From an uncultured Collinsella sp. (GTDB lineage: Bacteria; Actinomycetota; Coriobacteriia; Coriobacteriales; Coriobacteriaceae): a DNA stretch of 64,000 bases. Below, piece by piece: positions 50,292-59,622 of this stretch. The DNA lies in the NCBI GenBank assembly GCA_902465015.1, contig CABQLK010000006.1, positions 1 to 64,000 of the forward strand, read 5' to 3'. The position numbers and the translations under genes are program-made. Every line of letters starts with the position of its first letter. Positions within the stretch are counted from its first letter, which is position 1. Below the pieces are notes generated by a model that did not search any database, had not been told where the DNA came from, and saw only the letters and a list, made by a program, of their open reading frames with translations.

Positions 50292-52208
50292 CTAGACGCG
50301 CTCTTCGATAGCACCGTTTCTATATGCATCGAGCAGCTGGCGCAGGTCCTGGATCTGGCTGCGAATTTTGGCGCCAGTATCGGTGTCGCTCACCATGCGG
50401 CGACGGTCCGCTTGGTCAAAACGGTTGGTCTCGCTCTCGATGTCCACGTTGCGCGTGAGTGCCTCGGCTACCGTCGTAAAGGCCCGGTGCGACTTGAGGC
50501 GGCAGCCGCGCGAGCTCGAGATGAGCGTATAGCCGGCGATACCCGTCTTGGGATGGTAAGCGCGGCAGAAGCCGCCATCGATGACCAGCAGCTTGCCGTT
50601 GGCGCGGATGGGTTGCTCGCCCTTGGTGGTTTTAACGGGCGTGTGGCCGTTGATGATGTGGCCGGTCGGCGAACATGCCATGGGCGTGACGCCAAACTCG
50701 CACATGATGTCGTCGCAGACCGAGGGCGACTTGGTAAGCGTAAAGTACGGGTCCATCGGCTCGACCCAGGTGCTCTTATCGGCGATATAGGCGCGCTCAA
50801 AGGTACGCACCAGGCGTCCACTGGCGGGTGAGTTAAAGCCAATCCACAGATACCACATCCAGTCGAGAGCGTCGCGGTCGCCCACGCGCCAGGCGCGGCG
50901 GGCGATGTGGTCGCAAAAATCGAGATAATCGCGGCCACCGTGCCAGGTGCCCAAGCAGTTCATGCTGCTAAAGGTGCCGTCTTCGTTGAGCGGCACGCAG
51001 CCATGGAACAGCAGGTTGCCGTTGGCGACCTTGTACATCGAGCCGTGGGAATAGAGGAAATCGATATGGCGATGCAGGTGATCGGCGGTGACAAACTCGG
51101 ACACGAGCTTGTCGATGATGTGCTGCTCCTGAGACGTGAGCGTATAGGGGTCCGCCGGGTCGACGGTGGGGAAGTCGTTGGTCGTGAGCGGCCACACGCT
51201 GCCGTCGGCGAGCGTGACCGTGCCGGTGTCGTGGTCGATCTTGTCGAGTAACAAGCGGTCGGTCATATCGAACTCGGGGTGGCGCTGGATAATCTGGCCC
51301 TCGAGCTTAAAGAGCAGCACGTTGATGGCCTTGATCAGCGGGGTGATGGACTCACCGGCGGTGTAGGTGGCATCGGCAAAGGCGACAAGCTCACGCAGCG
51401 AGATGCCGTAGTCGTTCTCTAGAATTTCGTAGTTGTCGTAGCGTAGGTTGTTGCGCAATACCGTGGCGATGCAGGCGGGCTCACCGGCCGCAGCGCCCAT
51501 CCACAGCAGGTCGTGGTTGCCCCACTGGATGTCGAGCGAATGGTAGGTGAGCAGGCGGTCCATAATCTTGGCCGCGCCGCCGCCGCGGTCGAAGATATCG
51601 CCCACCAGGTGCAGGTGGTCGACGGCCAGGCGCTTGATGAGCGAAGCGAGCGACTCGATAAAGTCGTCGGCGCTGGCGGTCTCCAGGATGGACTCCACGA
51701 TGCGCTCGTGATAGCGCACGCGATAGTTGTTCTCGTCCGGGTGCGTGTGCAACAACTCGTCGATGATATAGGCGTAGTCGCGCGGGATGGCCTTACGCAC
51801 CTTGGAGCGCGTGTAGCGGCTTGAAAGCGAGCGAGCGACCATGATGAGCTGGTCAAGCATCGTCTTGTACCAAGTTGGCGAGTCCTCGCGCTGGCTGCGG
51901 ACCAGCTCAATCTTCTCGCGCGGGTAGTAAATGAGCGTGCACAGCTCGCCCTTTTCGTCAAAGGAGAGCGTGTCGCCAAAAATCTCGTCGACATGCTCGC
52001 GCACGACGCCCGAGCAGTTGTTGAGGATGTGCATAAAGGCTTCGTACTCGCCGTGCACGTCGCTCATAAAATGCTCGGTGCCCTTGGGTAGGTTGAGGAT
52101 GGCTGAGAGGTTGATAATCTCGGTAAATGCGGATTGTTCGGTGGGGAACTGTCTCGACAGCAGGCGCAGATACTTGAAGTCTTGCGGGTTGCGATCGAAT
52201 GCGACCAT
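50292..52208 (-). CDS. fbp: Fructose-1,6-bisphosphatase class III
   Basis: A 638-residue gluconeogenic phosphatase making fructose 6-phosphate. It is the large, manganese-dependent calcineurin-type form of Firmicutes and relatives. Metallophosphatase motifs: MSDVHGEYEAF near 48, HLVGDIFDRGG near 199 and WGNHDLLWMGAA near 225. A late segment has GHIINGHTPVKTTKGEQPI near 536. ATG 52208 follows GGAAGGTG; the upstream extension has no site. A perfect 10-bp palindrome lies 28 bases before the start. Confidence 0.95.
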   Translation of the reverse strand: MVAFDRNPQDFKYLRLLSRQFPTEQSAFTEIINLSAILNLPKGTEHFMSDVHGEYEAFMHILNNCSGVVREHVDEIFGDTLSFDEKGELCTLIYYPREKIELVRSQREDSPTWYKTMLDQLIMVARSLSSRYTRSKVRKAIPRDYAYIIDELLHTHPDENNYRVRYHERIVESILETASADDFIESLASLIKRLAVDHLHLVGDIFDRGGGAAKIMDRLLTYHSLDIQWGNHDLLWMGAAAGEPACIATVLRNNLRYDNYEILENDYGISLRELVAFADATYTAGESITPLIKAINVLLFKLEGQIIQRHPEFDMTDRLLLDKIDHDTGTVTLADGSVWPLTTNDFPTVDPADPYTLTSQEQHIIDKLVSEFVTADHLHRHIDFLYSHGSMYKVANGNLLFHGCVPLNEDGTFSSMNCLGTWHGGRDYLDFCDHIARRAWRVGDRDALDWMWYLWIGFNSPASGRLVRTFERAYIADKSTWVEPMDPYFTLTKSPSVCDDIMCEFGVTPMACSPTGHIINGHTPVKTTKGEQPIRANGKLLVIDGGFCRAYHPKTGIAGYTLISSSRGCRLKSHRAFTTVAEALTRNVDIESETNRFDQADRRRMVSDTDTGAKIRSQIQDLRQLLDAYRNGAIEERV

Positions 52209-52235
52209 GAAACACCTTCCGATGGGGCTGGTAAA

Positions 52236-52265
52236 ACTGATAAACAGCGTCAAACGTTTATCAGT
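52236..52265. promoter_or_regulatory. fbp: Palindrome in the fbp 5' region
   Basis: ACTGATAAAC (52236-52245) and GTTTATCAGT (52256-52265) are perfect inverted copies with a 10-base spacer, 28-57 bases upstream of fbp. It fits an operator for a homodimeric repressor or a hairpin in the leader. The AT-rich gap up to 52528 shows otherwise only a possible GATAAT -10 (52495-52500) for the divergent DegV gene. Confidence 0.5.
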
Positions 52266-52528
52266 ATGCGCCGCTTTTGTTTCGATTTTGCGCCAGCGGC
52301 TGAATTGTCGGCTGAACGGTTTGGTAAATCGATTTAGTTGAGGTAGATATGGCGGTTGAGTGGAGACGACAGAGGGTGTTTTCTCAGATATTTATGCGTG
52401 GGGTCGGTGGAGACGATGGTGGTAAAGATGTTCGCTATTTTTGGTTCGATTTGGTAAATAGTGGACATATGTACCGTATGTAGGCTCACTGTGCGATAAT
52501 TTGCGCAGCAATACGTAAGGAGCCTCAT

Positions 52529-53419
52529 ATGAGTGATTTTGTCCTGACCTGTGAATCTGCCGCCGACCGAACTCGGGAGTTCTTTGACTCGCGCAATATT
52601 CCTGTCGCGTATTTTCATTACGAGATCGACGATGTTGTCTATACGGACGATCTGTATCAGTCGATTACGCCGGACAAGTTTTTTGCCCAGATTGCCGCGG
52701 GCGCCATGCCCAAGACGTCTCAGGTGAGCGTGGGTGAGTACGAGGAGTTTTGGGAGCCGTTTGTTGCCGAGGGTAAAGACGTGCTGCACCTGACGTTGTC
52801 GTCGGGTATTTCGGGCACGTATGGATCGGCCTGCGTCGCGGCGCAGATGCTTGCGGATCGCTATCCCGAGGGCGGCAAGGTGCGCGTCATCGATTCGCTG
52901 GCGGCGTCTTCGGGCTTTGGCCTGTTGCTGGAATATGCCGCCGACGTGCGCGATAGCGGGGCTTCACTCGACGAGACGGCTGCCTGGATCGAGGAGCACA
53001 AACTCAACCTGCACCACTGGTTCTTCTCGACCGATCTGTCGAGCTACCTACGAGGCGGTCGCATTTCGGCTGCGAGTGCGATCATCGGCACGGCGCTTAA
53101 GATTTGCCCGCTTATGACGGTCGATTGCGATGGCAAGCTGTCGCCACGTGAGAAGATTCGCACTAAGAAGCGCGCGATTTCCGAGATGGCCAAGACCATG
53201 ATGGCACACGTGCGGGACGGTGTGGATTATTCGGGTAAGTGCATCATGTCGCACTCGGCGTGCCGTGAGGATGCCGAGGCAGTTGCGGCGCTGATTGAGG
53301 AACAGGTTCCGCAGCTTAAAGGCAAGATTGAGATCAATGACATCGGTACTCTGATTGGCTCGCATACCGGACCTGGTACGGTGGCGCTCTTCTTTATGGG
53401 CGACAAGCGCGTGGATTAA
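52529..53419 (+). CDS. DegV family fatty acid-binding protein
   Basis: A 296-residue two-domain cytosolic protein that binds a fatty acid and presents it to a FakA-type kinase (FakB role). Family motifs: KTSQVSVGEY near 66 (lipid headgroup contact), LSSGISGTYGSA near 90, and a C-terminal IGSHTGPGTVALFFMG near 275, close to the usual GxHxGPG signature. AAGGAG precedes the ATG. It is divergent from fbp, and a shared terminator follows. Confidence 0.9.
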   Translation: MSDFVLTCESAADRTREFFDSRNIPVAYFHYEIDDVVYTDDLYQSITPDKFFAQIAAGAMPKTSQVSVGEYEEFWEPFVAEGKDVLHLTLSSGISGTYGSACVAAQMLADRYPEGGKVRVIDSLAASSGFGLLLEYAADVRDSGASLDETAAWIEEHKLNLHHWFFSTDLSSYLRGGRISAASAIIGTALKICPLMTVDCDGKLSPREKIRTKKRAISEMAKTMMAHVRDGVDYSGKCIMSHSACREDAEAVAALIEEQVPQLKGKIEINDIGTLIGSHTGPGTVALFFMGDKRVD

Positions 53420-53460
53420 CTTGGCTCATCACGTCGCTGCGTGATTGCTCAAACGAAAAC

Positions 53461-53488
53461 GGCCCGCCTCACGTTTGTGGGGCGGGCC
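53461..53488. terminator. Bidirectional terminator between DegV and TIM-barrel genes
   Basis: A 12-bp stem (53461-53472 with 53477-53488, one wobble) with GTTT loop; T-rich sequence follows on the minus strand (CCGTTTTCGTTT) and more weakly on the plus strand. Confidence 0.85.
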
Positions 53489-53500
53489 TTGCTGTTGCGG

Positions 53501-54592
53501 CTAGCGTTTCTTTCCGCGGAAGAAGAAGCCGCGCAGTGACGGCTTGAGGCCGCGGTTGGCGCGATGCTCCTCGACGCGCTCGTGGATCGAAGCGACGCGC
53601 TCGATGACTTCGTCGGGAATCGGCACATCGGGATTCATGTTCTCGACCTGGCTGACCTCGGCGGCGGCGACCTGGTCGATAATGGGCACATCGTCGCGCG
53701 AGATGACAGGTGTGGCGTCTTCCTTCATCTTGCGATAACGCTGCATCATGTCGGTCTGTAGCTGCTGGGCCGAAGGCGGCGTCCAGATGATGGCGTTGGC
53801 GCCGGCGGCGATGGTCTCGCGAATGCTCTCGGGCGTTTTGCCGCCCGGTGCGATGAGCGGCAGGTTGGGATAGTGCTCGCGTAGCTCGCGCAGAACCTGC
53901 GGCGTGTTCTTGCCGGCCGCGATGTTGAGAATCTTGGCTCCGGCGCGCACCTTGGCGTGAGCATCGTCGTCGCAGCGAACGACCGTGGCGATGACGGGGA
54001 TGTCGGCGATGTTGGTGATGTGCTCGACCATCTCGGCAGTAGCGGGGGAGTTTACCACGCAGCCCGCCGCGCCCTGCATCTCGGAGACGGCTGCCATCTG
54101 CACGGAGCGCTTACCGGTCGTAGTTCCGCCGCCCACGCCTACAAAGACCGGGCACTCGGCGACGGTCAACAGCGCCTGCGTAATGGCGGGCTGCGGCGTA
54201 AAGGGGTAAACGGCAAAGACGGCATCGGCATTGGAGTTGCGGATAACCGCGACATCGGTGGTATAAATGAGCGACTTGATACGACGGCCGAAGAGCGTAA
54301 AGCCGCTGGCCTCCTCGATCTCGTCGGGCATGCGGAGGGCCGCCTTGCGCAAACGCCCGTCGATGGGCAGCGGCTCCATGGGGAGCAGTCCGTTGGGGGT
54401 CACGGCTACCTGGGGCTCGGTGAACTCGTCTGCGAGCTCGACCTCGGAGAAATCGACCGAGGCGACGATGTCCTCGTGAACCTCGGCGGGCACATCGATG
54501 GGAGCTTGGTCGTTTGCCGCGGCAGGCGTGTCGAAGGAGCTGGTGCCGACGAAGGCGTCGACGCGCTCATTTAGATCGTTGAGGGTATCCAT
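53501..54592 (-). CDS. TIM-barrel-like protein with acidic N-terminal extension
   Basis: A 363-residue protein. Residues ~85-290 read as an alpha/beta barrel: DVAVIRNSNADAVFAVYPF, the loop VGVGGGTTTGKRS, DIPVIATVV, AGAKILNIAAGKNT, and a phosphate-loop-like IAPGGKTPESIRETIAAGANAI, as in KDPG aldolase or ThiE relatives. The N-terminal ~85 residues are acidic and probably disordered, and the tail is basic (FFFRGKKR). No full catalytic set is recognised, so the substrate is unknown. It is convergent with DegV across a terminator. Confidence 0.6.
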   Translation of the reverse strand: MDTLNDLNERVDAFVGTSSFDTPAAANDQAPIDVPAEVHEDIVASVDFSEVELADEFTEPQVAVTPNGLLPMEPLPIDGRLRKAALRMPDEIEEASGFTLFGRRIKSLIYTTDVAVIRNSNADAVFAVYPFTPQPAITQALLTVAECPVFVGVGGGTTTGKRSVQMAAVSEMQGAAGCVVNSPATAEMVEHITNIADIPVIATVVRCDDDAHAKVRAGAKILNIAAGKNTPQVLRELREHYPNLPLIAPGGKTPESIRETIAAGANAIIWTPPSAQQLQTDMMQRYRKMKEDATPVISRDDVPIIDQVAAAEVSQVENMNPDVPIPDEVIERVASIHERVEEHRANRGLKPSLRGFFFRGKKR

Positions 54593-54783
54593 GGAGGCTC
54601 GATTCTATGTGATGACGGCCGGCGCGATGCAGCCGGAATAGCGAATGCTAAATCGTTTGACGAGTTGATTTTTCCCCGCCGCGCCATCCGTTAGACCGAA
54701 GGGCCGGCGAACGTGAAGGAGCTGTGGTGGCGGGTATCGAGGTGCTATCTTGAATGTCCCGTTTAAAAGAGAGGTGACGCGGT

Positions 54784-54954
54784 ATGGAATTGACAGCAAT
54801 GTTTGGCTCGATTGGCCTGTGTGTGGCCGCAATCGTTGCCGCCGCGGTCATCTACTTTGTGGTCACGGCCATTAAGGGCAAAAGGGCCGAACGCAAGGAG
54901 CGCGCGATGCTTAAACAGCATCGCGACCAGCAGGGCAAACGCGCACAGAGATAG
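54784..54954 (+). CDS. Small single-pass membrane protein
   Basis: A 56-residue frame: one membrane helix (about 9-30, GLCVAAIVAAAVIYFVVTAI) then a basic, Gln/Arg-rich cytosolic tail. GAGAGGTG lies eight bases before the ATG. Codon use matches neighbours, and TATCTT upstream could be a -10. It lies between two minus-strand genes, so it is a separate small unit. Function is unknown. Confidence 0.65.
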   Translation: MELTAMFGSIGLCVAAIVAAAVIYFVVTAIKGKRAERKERAMLKQHRDQQGKRAQR

Positions 54955-54978
54955 CTTGTTGAGTTTTTGATCCGTGCG

Positions 54979-56082
54979 CTAGCTGCGTTTTCGAATCAGG
55001 GCAATGTAGAAGCCCTCAAAGTCGCGGCTAGGCGGAATGGTGAGCGTGCCGGGCAGGCCGTTGGCGATGGCCGATACCTGACCCGCGGCAATGGCCTCGG
55101 TCAGAGCGTTGGACTCGACGCGCGGCTCCTCGCCGGCTTCCTGGGCGCGGCGTGCTTCGCTTTCGCTCGGCGTGCCGTCAAGGGGGATGAGCTCGCAGTC
55201 CATATGCTTGTCGAGGGCCTCTTGCAGGGCGTCCTCGTTTTCCTGCGGCATGATCGAACAAGTGGAATAGACGAGCGTGCCGCCCGGCTTGAGGGCACCC
55301 ATGGCGCGGCCCAGAAGCGCGCGCTGCGAGCGGGCGCACTTGCTCAGCAACTGCTCGGTCAGGCCGCGCAGGCTTTTCTCGTTGCCGCTGATGACGGTGC
55401 CCGTGCCGGTGCAGGGGGCGTCGAGCAGGATGCGGTCGAAGCGGAAGAACTCGTCGAGCTCGCGTGCGTCGATGCGCATGACGGGCACGTTTTTGGCACC
55501 CTGGCGATGGAGGTTTGATTCGAGCTTCTCGGCGCGGGGGATGTTCATCTCACAGGCGGTGAGGTGTGCCTGTCCCTGCGTGAGGGCGGCGATCTGCGTC
55601 GTCTTGCCGCCAGGGGCTGCGCACATGTCCAGGATGTCCTCGCCTGCCTGGGCGCCCAGGACCAACGGCGGCATCATGGATGACAGGCTCTGCAGGTAGA
55701 TCTTGCCGTCGCGGTAGATGTCGAGGTCCCACAGATCGGAAACCTGGGCCTCGGGCAGGATAAAGGCGTCTGGGTACCAGGCGACGGGGTTGTGGGCGAT
55801 GCCGGCGGCATCGAGCGCCGCAGCGATGTCCTCGGCGGTCGCCTTGAGCGTGTTGGCGCGCAGCGTGACCGGGCGTGCGGCTGCGGCACCGAAGCCCTCG
55901 ATCATGAGGTGAGCATCGGCGGGCGCATAGGCGCCGGCGACCGTGTCGACCATAAAGCGCGGCAGGTCGGCGGCGCAGGGAAGGGCGGCAAGCTGGTCGG
56001 AAAGCTCGGTAGCAGCAAACTGCCTGAGCTTGAGCTCGGCCTTGACCTGCTTTTTCTGCTTACGACGACGCGGCTTGGACAT
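54979..56082 (-). CDS. RsmB/RsmF-type RNA m5C methyltransferase
   Basis: A 367-residue SAM-dependent NOL1/NOP2/Sun family enzyme. The SAM loop is ILDMCAAPGGKTTQIA near 149-164. The catalytic cysteines are in DAPCTGTGT near 218 (motif IV) and YSTCSIMPQENE near 271 (motif VI). A basic N-terminus (PRRRKQKKQ) suits RNA binding. It probably methylates a cytosine in 16S rRNA; RsmB or RsmF cannot be told apart by eye. GGAAGGA precedes the ATG. It lies 40 bases from the metG-like gene on the same strand. Confidence 0.88.
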   Translation of the reverse strand: MSKPRRRKQKKQVKAELKLRQFAATELSDQLAALPCAADLPRFMVDTVAGAYAPADAHLMIEGFGAAAARPVTLRANTLKATAEDIAAALDAAGIAHNPVAWYPDAFILPEAQVSDLWDLDIYRDGKIYLQSLSSMMPPLVLGAQAGEDILDMCAAPGGKTTQIAALTQGQAHLTACEMNIPRAEKLESNLHRQGAKNVPVMRIDARELDEFFRFDRILLDAPCTGTGTVISGNEKSLRGLTEQLLSKCARSQRALLGRAMGALKPGGTLVYSTCSIMPQENEDALQEALDKHMDCELIPLDGTPSESEARRAQEAGEEPRVESNALTEAIAAGQVSAIANGLPGTLTIPPSRDFEGFYIALIRKRS

Positions 56083-56122
56083 CCGTCTTTCCTTCCCATT
56101 CCATTACATGTCGAGTGTTGTT

Positions 56123-58273
56123 TTAGTACTGGCTCTCGTGCTTGCTGAAGAAGTCGAAGCGCGGGGGCAGCGGTTTCACGCGGTGCTCACCGCGCTTCTC
56201 GCCCAGGCTCTCCACAAACTCGTCCGTGGAGGCAAAGATGTTATCCCAGCTAAAGAAGGCGACCGGATCGACGTCGAAGTACTCGCAGATGAGCTCGCAG
56301 CCGGTCGGCACAATACCGTGCATCAGGACGGTTGCCACGCGCAGCTCGGTAAAGGCGTCGACAAGGGCCTGCGTCATCGCGGCATTGGCCGGCTCGCCCT
56401 CGAGCTTGTTGGCGGCCTTGGAGGCGTCGCTCCAGCGCTTGTTGGCGGCGCGCAGGTAGTCGTCGCACACGGCAAGCGCGCGGTGCGTCTCGAACTTGTA
56501 CATGGCCTGCTCAAAGGCAAGAGCTGCCTGCTCGGCAGCCTCGACCACGGCGGCAGAGGCGGCACCGGCGGGGATGCAGCCGTTGCGATAGGGGCTCTCG
56601 TCGCCTTCCTTGACGGCGACGCCGTAGAAGCAGCTGCGGGCCAGACGGTTGAATACGCCGGTCAAAAGGGCGCTCTCCTTAAGGGCCGGATCGATAACGC
56701 GCTTGTCGTCGCAGGCGCGCACCTCGTTGCCGTCCTTGTCCTTGCCGGTCACACGCGTGTCGTATGCCTTGGGGCTAAAGCTCACCGGCTTTTCGGACAG
56801 GCCGAGTGACAGCCAGTGCGCGCGCATCTGCTCGCAGGTGTAGTGGTTGAGTAGGTCGTCTGCCGGCGGGGGAGGCGTCTGCGAGGACGAGCTGGCCTTT
56901 TTGCCCATGTAGAGCAGGTGGTAGCAGGCGCTGACGGTGCTCTGCGTGAGGTCCCAGCCCAGGGCCTCCCACATGGCGGTCTGAGCGATGCAGTAGAAAT
57001 AGATGTTGTCCTGACCGATGAACTGGTAGATCTGAGCGTCGTCAGAGCACCACCAGTCGCGCCAGTCGAGCGAGCTGTGCTGGTAGGTGGGAGCGGGTAC
57101 CTGCGTGGAATCGGCGGCGGGCTCGCCCATGAGGGCGGCATCCTGGGCGGCGACACCCTCGGTCACGCCGGCGGCCTTGGCATCGCGTGCAAGCACGGTG
57201 CGGGTGTAGCTGATGGGCGCCCACAGGCTCTCGGGCCAGCACCAGCAGGTGACGTCGTTCACGCCGTCGACCTCGGGCACCGGAACGCCCCAGTCGATGT
57301 TGCCGGTGATGCGGAAGGGCACGAGCGCCTTGCCGCTGCGGAAGCGCACGCCGCCGTTGGCGAGCACTGCGTGGGCATCGTCGCGCTCCTTCCAGCTGGG
57401 GAAGGTGACGGTAAAGCTGCTCTTGTTGCCCTCGGGCTCCAGCACGGTGTGTTCAGGAAGCTGATCCTCGACGGCATCGAAGGCCTCGCGGAACTTGTTC
57501 TGGATGTAGAGCTGGGCCGGTAGCAGCCACTCCTCCATAGTCTTGGAGACCACGGAGCGAACCTGCGGGTTCTGGGCGAGCTTGGCGGTATAGGTCTTCA
57601 TAAAGTCGAGGTAGGCCGGCAGGTCAAAGTAGAGGTTGTCGACCGGGCGCAGCTCGGGCACCTCGCCGGTGAGCTGGCTCTTGGGCGCGATGAGCTCCTC
57701 GGGCTCAAACTGGTGGCCCAGATCGCACTCGTCGGCATAAGCCTTCTCGGACTTGCAGCCCTGGATGGGGCAGCGGCCGATCACCTGACGGCCGTTGAGG
57801 AACGTGCCGGCCTTGGCATCGTAGAACTGCAGCGTGGAGCGCTTGGAGATGGTGCCCTGCTCGTGCAGGCGCTTGATAATCTCGGCGGTCACCTCGTTGT
57901 GGATCTGGGCCGCCGGCTCAAGGCCCGAGCCACCGTAGATGTCGCAGCTGATGTTGTAGTTGTTGAGGGTCGCGGCCTGGCGGGAGTGATTGGACTCGAC
58001 ATACTCGCCGATGGACTTATCGTAGCCTTCGTTTTCCTTGAGCTTGCGGTAGCTCTCCATGATGGGCGAGCCGTAGCAGTCGGTGCCCGAGGTGAAGATG
58101 ACGTTCTCGCGGCCCAGACGGTCGCGCAGGAAGCGGGCGAAGAAGTCGGCAGGGACAAAGACGCCGCCAACGTGGCCAAAGTGAAGGCCCTTGTTGCCGT
58201 AGGGCTCGCCGGCGGTAACGATGGCGCGGCGAGGCCAGCTGGGACGGTCGTTCATGGAGTATTTGGATGCCAT
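56123..58273 (-). CDS. metG: Methionyl-tRNA synthetase, divergent type
   Basis: A 716-residue class I aminoacyl-tRNA synthetase with the MetRS plan. HFGH at 31-34 is the HIGH box in GEPYGNKGLHFGHVGG. A zinc knuckle follows near 170-190 (CPIQGCKSEKAY then CDLGHQFEPEEL), then ITGNIDWGVPVP and FIGQDNIYFY as in MetRS. The KMSKS loop is altered to MGKKASSSS near 480. The family normally keeps the second lysine before two serines, so catalysis may be tuned or the loop has drifted. The C-terminal helical bundle is present. ATG 58273 follows AAGGAG; the upstream extension is not conserved. No other MetRS is in the window. Confidence 0.82.
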   Translation of the reverse strand: MASKYSMNDRPSWPRRAIVTAGEPYGNKGLHFGHVGGVFVPADFFARFLRDRLGRENVIFTSGTDCYGSPIMESYRKLKENEGYDKSIGEYVESNHSRQAATLNNYNISCDIYGGSGLEPAAQIHNEVTAEIIKRLHEQGTISKRSTLQFYDAKAGTFLNGRQVIGRCPIQGCKSEKAYADECDLGHQFEPEELIAPKSQLTGEVPELRPVDNLYFDLPAYLDFMKTYTAKLAQNPQVRSVVSKTMEEWLLPAQLYIQNKFREAFDAVEDQLPEHTVLEPEGNKSSFTVTFPSWKERDDAHAVLANGGVRFRSGKALVPFRITGNIDWGVPVPEVDGVNDVTCWCWPESLWAPISYTRTVLARDAKAAGVTEGVAAQDAALMGEPAADSTQVPAPTYQHSSLDWRDWWCSDDAQIYQFIGQDNIYFYCIAQTAMWEALGWDLTQSTVSACYHLLYMGKKASSSSQTPPPPADDLLNHYTCEQMRAHWLSLGLSEKPVSFSPKAYDTRVTGKDKDGNEVRACDDKRVIDPALKESALLTGVFNRLARSCFYGVAVKEGDESPYRNGCIPAGAASAAVVEAAEQAALAFEQAMYKFETHRALAVCDDYLRAANKRWSDASKAANKLEGEPANAAMTQALVDAFTELRVATVLMHGIVPTGCELICEYFDVDPVAFFSWDNIFASTDEFVESLGEKRGEHRVKPLPPRFDFFSKHESQY

Positions 58274-58405
58274 GGGACTCCTTCGCATATGGTGAGAGCG
58301 CAGCCGGGCGTGGGGCTCGGCGGCGCGGTGGTCAATTCGTGCATATCGTTCGACATTATCGCACATGCGGACGGGTACGTGGCAGGGGCGCTATCCTAAG
58401 ATGCT

Positions 58406-58972
58406 ATGAATGAGATTTCCAACATACATGCGTTTGAGGACGAGGATTTTCTGCACGCCTGCTTTGTGTGGGGGATGGCCGTGCTTGGCGCATTTGCCGT
58501 GTGCCTGGTGCCGGTGTTTATGCTGCTGGGCGGGCCTGCGGAATTGGATGCGGCTGACGCGGGCGGCTGGACCACGGTCTTGGGCTGGATAGTCGGCTTG
58601 GCTGCGATCTCAATGGCGTCGTTCGCCGTGCACGAGCTGGTGCACGGGGTGTTTTTTAAGCTGCTGGCGCCTGCGGGCGCGAAGGTGACCTTTGGGGCGA
58701 ATCGCGAGACGGCGATGATCTATGCCTGCGCCGAGGGCGTTGTGTATTCTCGCCGGCGGTACGTGGCAGTTTGCCTGGCACCGACGGTTGTTGTGACGAC
58801 AACGCTTGCCCTGGGGTTTGCGTTTTCGGGCTATCCGCTGCTGTGCTACCTGGCGGCCGGCTTGCATTTGTCGGGCTGTGTGGGCGACTGGTATTACGTG
58901 CGGACCATTTTGCGCGACCGCCGCATTGTCGCCTGCGAGGACACGTCCTTCGGCGTGCGCTTTTTCGGGTGA
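58406..58972 (+). CDS. DUF3267 family membrane metalloprotease-like protein
   Basis: A 188-residue protein with about four TM helices. HELVHG near 74-79 is a zinc-binding HExxH in a membrane setting, typical of DUF3267. A second helix has FGANRETAMIYACAEGVVY and a later one GLHLSGCVGDWYYV with a possible third ligand (D). Intramembrane protease activity is inferred. It starts 32 bases after the divergent metG start and its stop lies just before queH. Confidence 0.75.
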   Translation: MNEISNIHAFEDEDFLHACFVWGMAVLGAFAVCLVPVFMLLGGPAELDAADAGGWTTVLGWIVGLAAISMASFAVHELVHGVFFKLLAPAGAKVTFGANRETAMIYACAEGVVYSRRRYVAVCLAPTVVVTTTLALGFAFSGYPLLCYLAAGLHLSGCVGDWYYVRTILRDRRIVACEDTSFGVRFFG

Positions 58973-58982
58973 GGAGATGTCG

Positions 58983-59558
58983 ATGAAGCCGTTGTTGTTG
59001 CACGCCTGCTGTGCACCATGCTCACTTGAGCCGGTCCGCCTGCTGCGCGAGGAAGGGTTTGAGCCCACAATCTGCTGGACCAACCCCAATATTCAGCCGC
59101 ACGATGAATGGCAGCGTCGCCTGGACGAGCTACGCCGGTGGTGTGCCGATGGCGACATCGAGCTTATCGAGGCGGGGGAGGACCGCGAGCGCTGGGAGGC
59201 CGGCGTGGCCCCGCTGGGCGCCGATCGAGCCCGTCGCTGCCGCGTATGCTATGCCCTGCGTCTGGCCGAGGCATGCCGTGTGGCCCGGGAATGCGGATTT
59301 GAATATGTGGGCACGACGCTCGCCGTCTCGCCGTATCAGCTGTTCGACACCTGCAATGATGTGTTGGAGCGTCTGGCTGCTGCCCGCGGTCTCACTCCGG
59401 TGATTCGCGATTTTCGTCCGTATTACCCTGAGGCCACGCGTCGTTCGCGCGAGCTGGGCATGTATCGGCAGAATTACTGCGGCTGCCGCTTCTCGGCTGT
59501 CGAGGCGGCCATGGACCGCGCCCGCATCCGCGACGAGCGTAAAGCCGCCAAAAAGTAG
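58983..59558 (+). CDS. queH: Epoxyqueuosine reductase QueH
   Basis: A 191-residue Fe-S enzyme of the QueH family (formerly DUF208), doing the last step of queuosine synthesis, reducing epoxyqueuosine in tRNA. The cysteine motifs are intact: HACCAPC near 7-13, CRVCY near 83-87 and NYCGC near 165-169. ATG 58983 lies six bases after GAGGAG; ATG 58977 is too close. It is followed 64 bases later by queA, whose product it reduces, so the two form a queuosine unit. Confidence 0.92.
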   Translation: MKPLLLHACCAPCSLEPVRLLREEGFEPTICWTNPNIQPHDEWQRRLDELRRWCADGDIELIEAGEDRERWEAGVAPLGADRARRCRVCYALRLAEACRVARECGFEYVGTTLAVSPYQLFDTCNDVLERLAAARGLTPVIRDFRPYYPEATRRSRELGMYRQNYCGCRFSAVEAAMDRARIRDERKAAKK

Positions 59559-59622
59559 TTCATTTGGGACGTCAGCCTGCTAGGATGTAGAACGGACTTT
59601 GGCTATATAAGGAGTATCCGAC

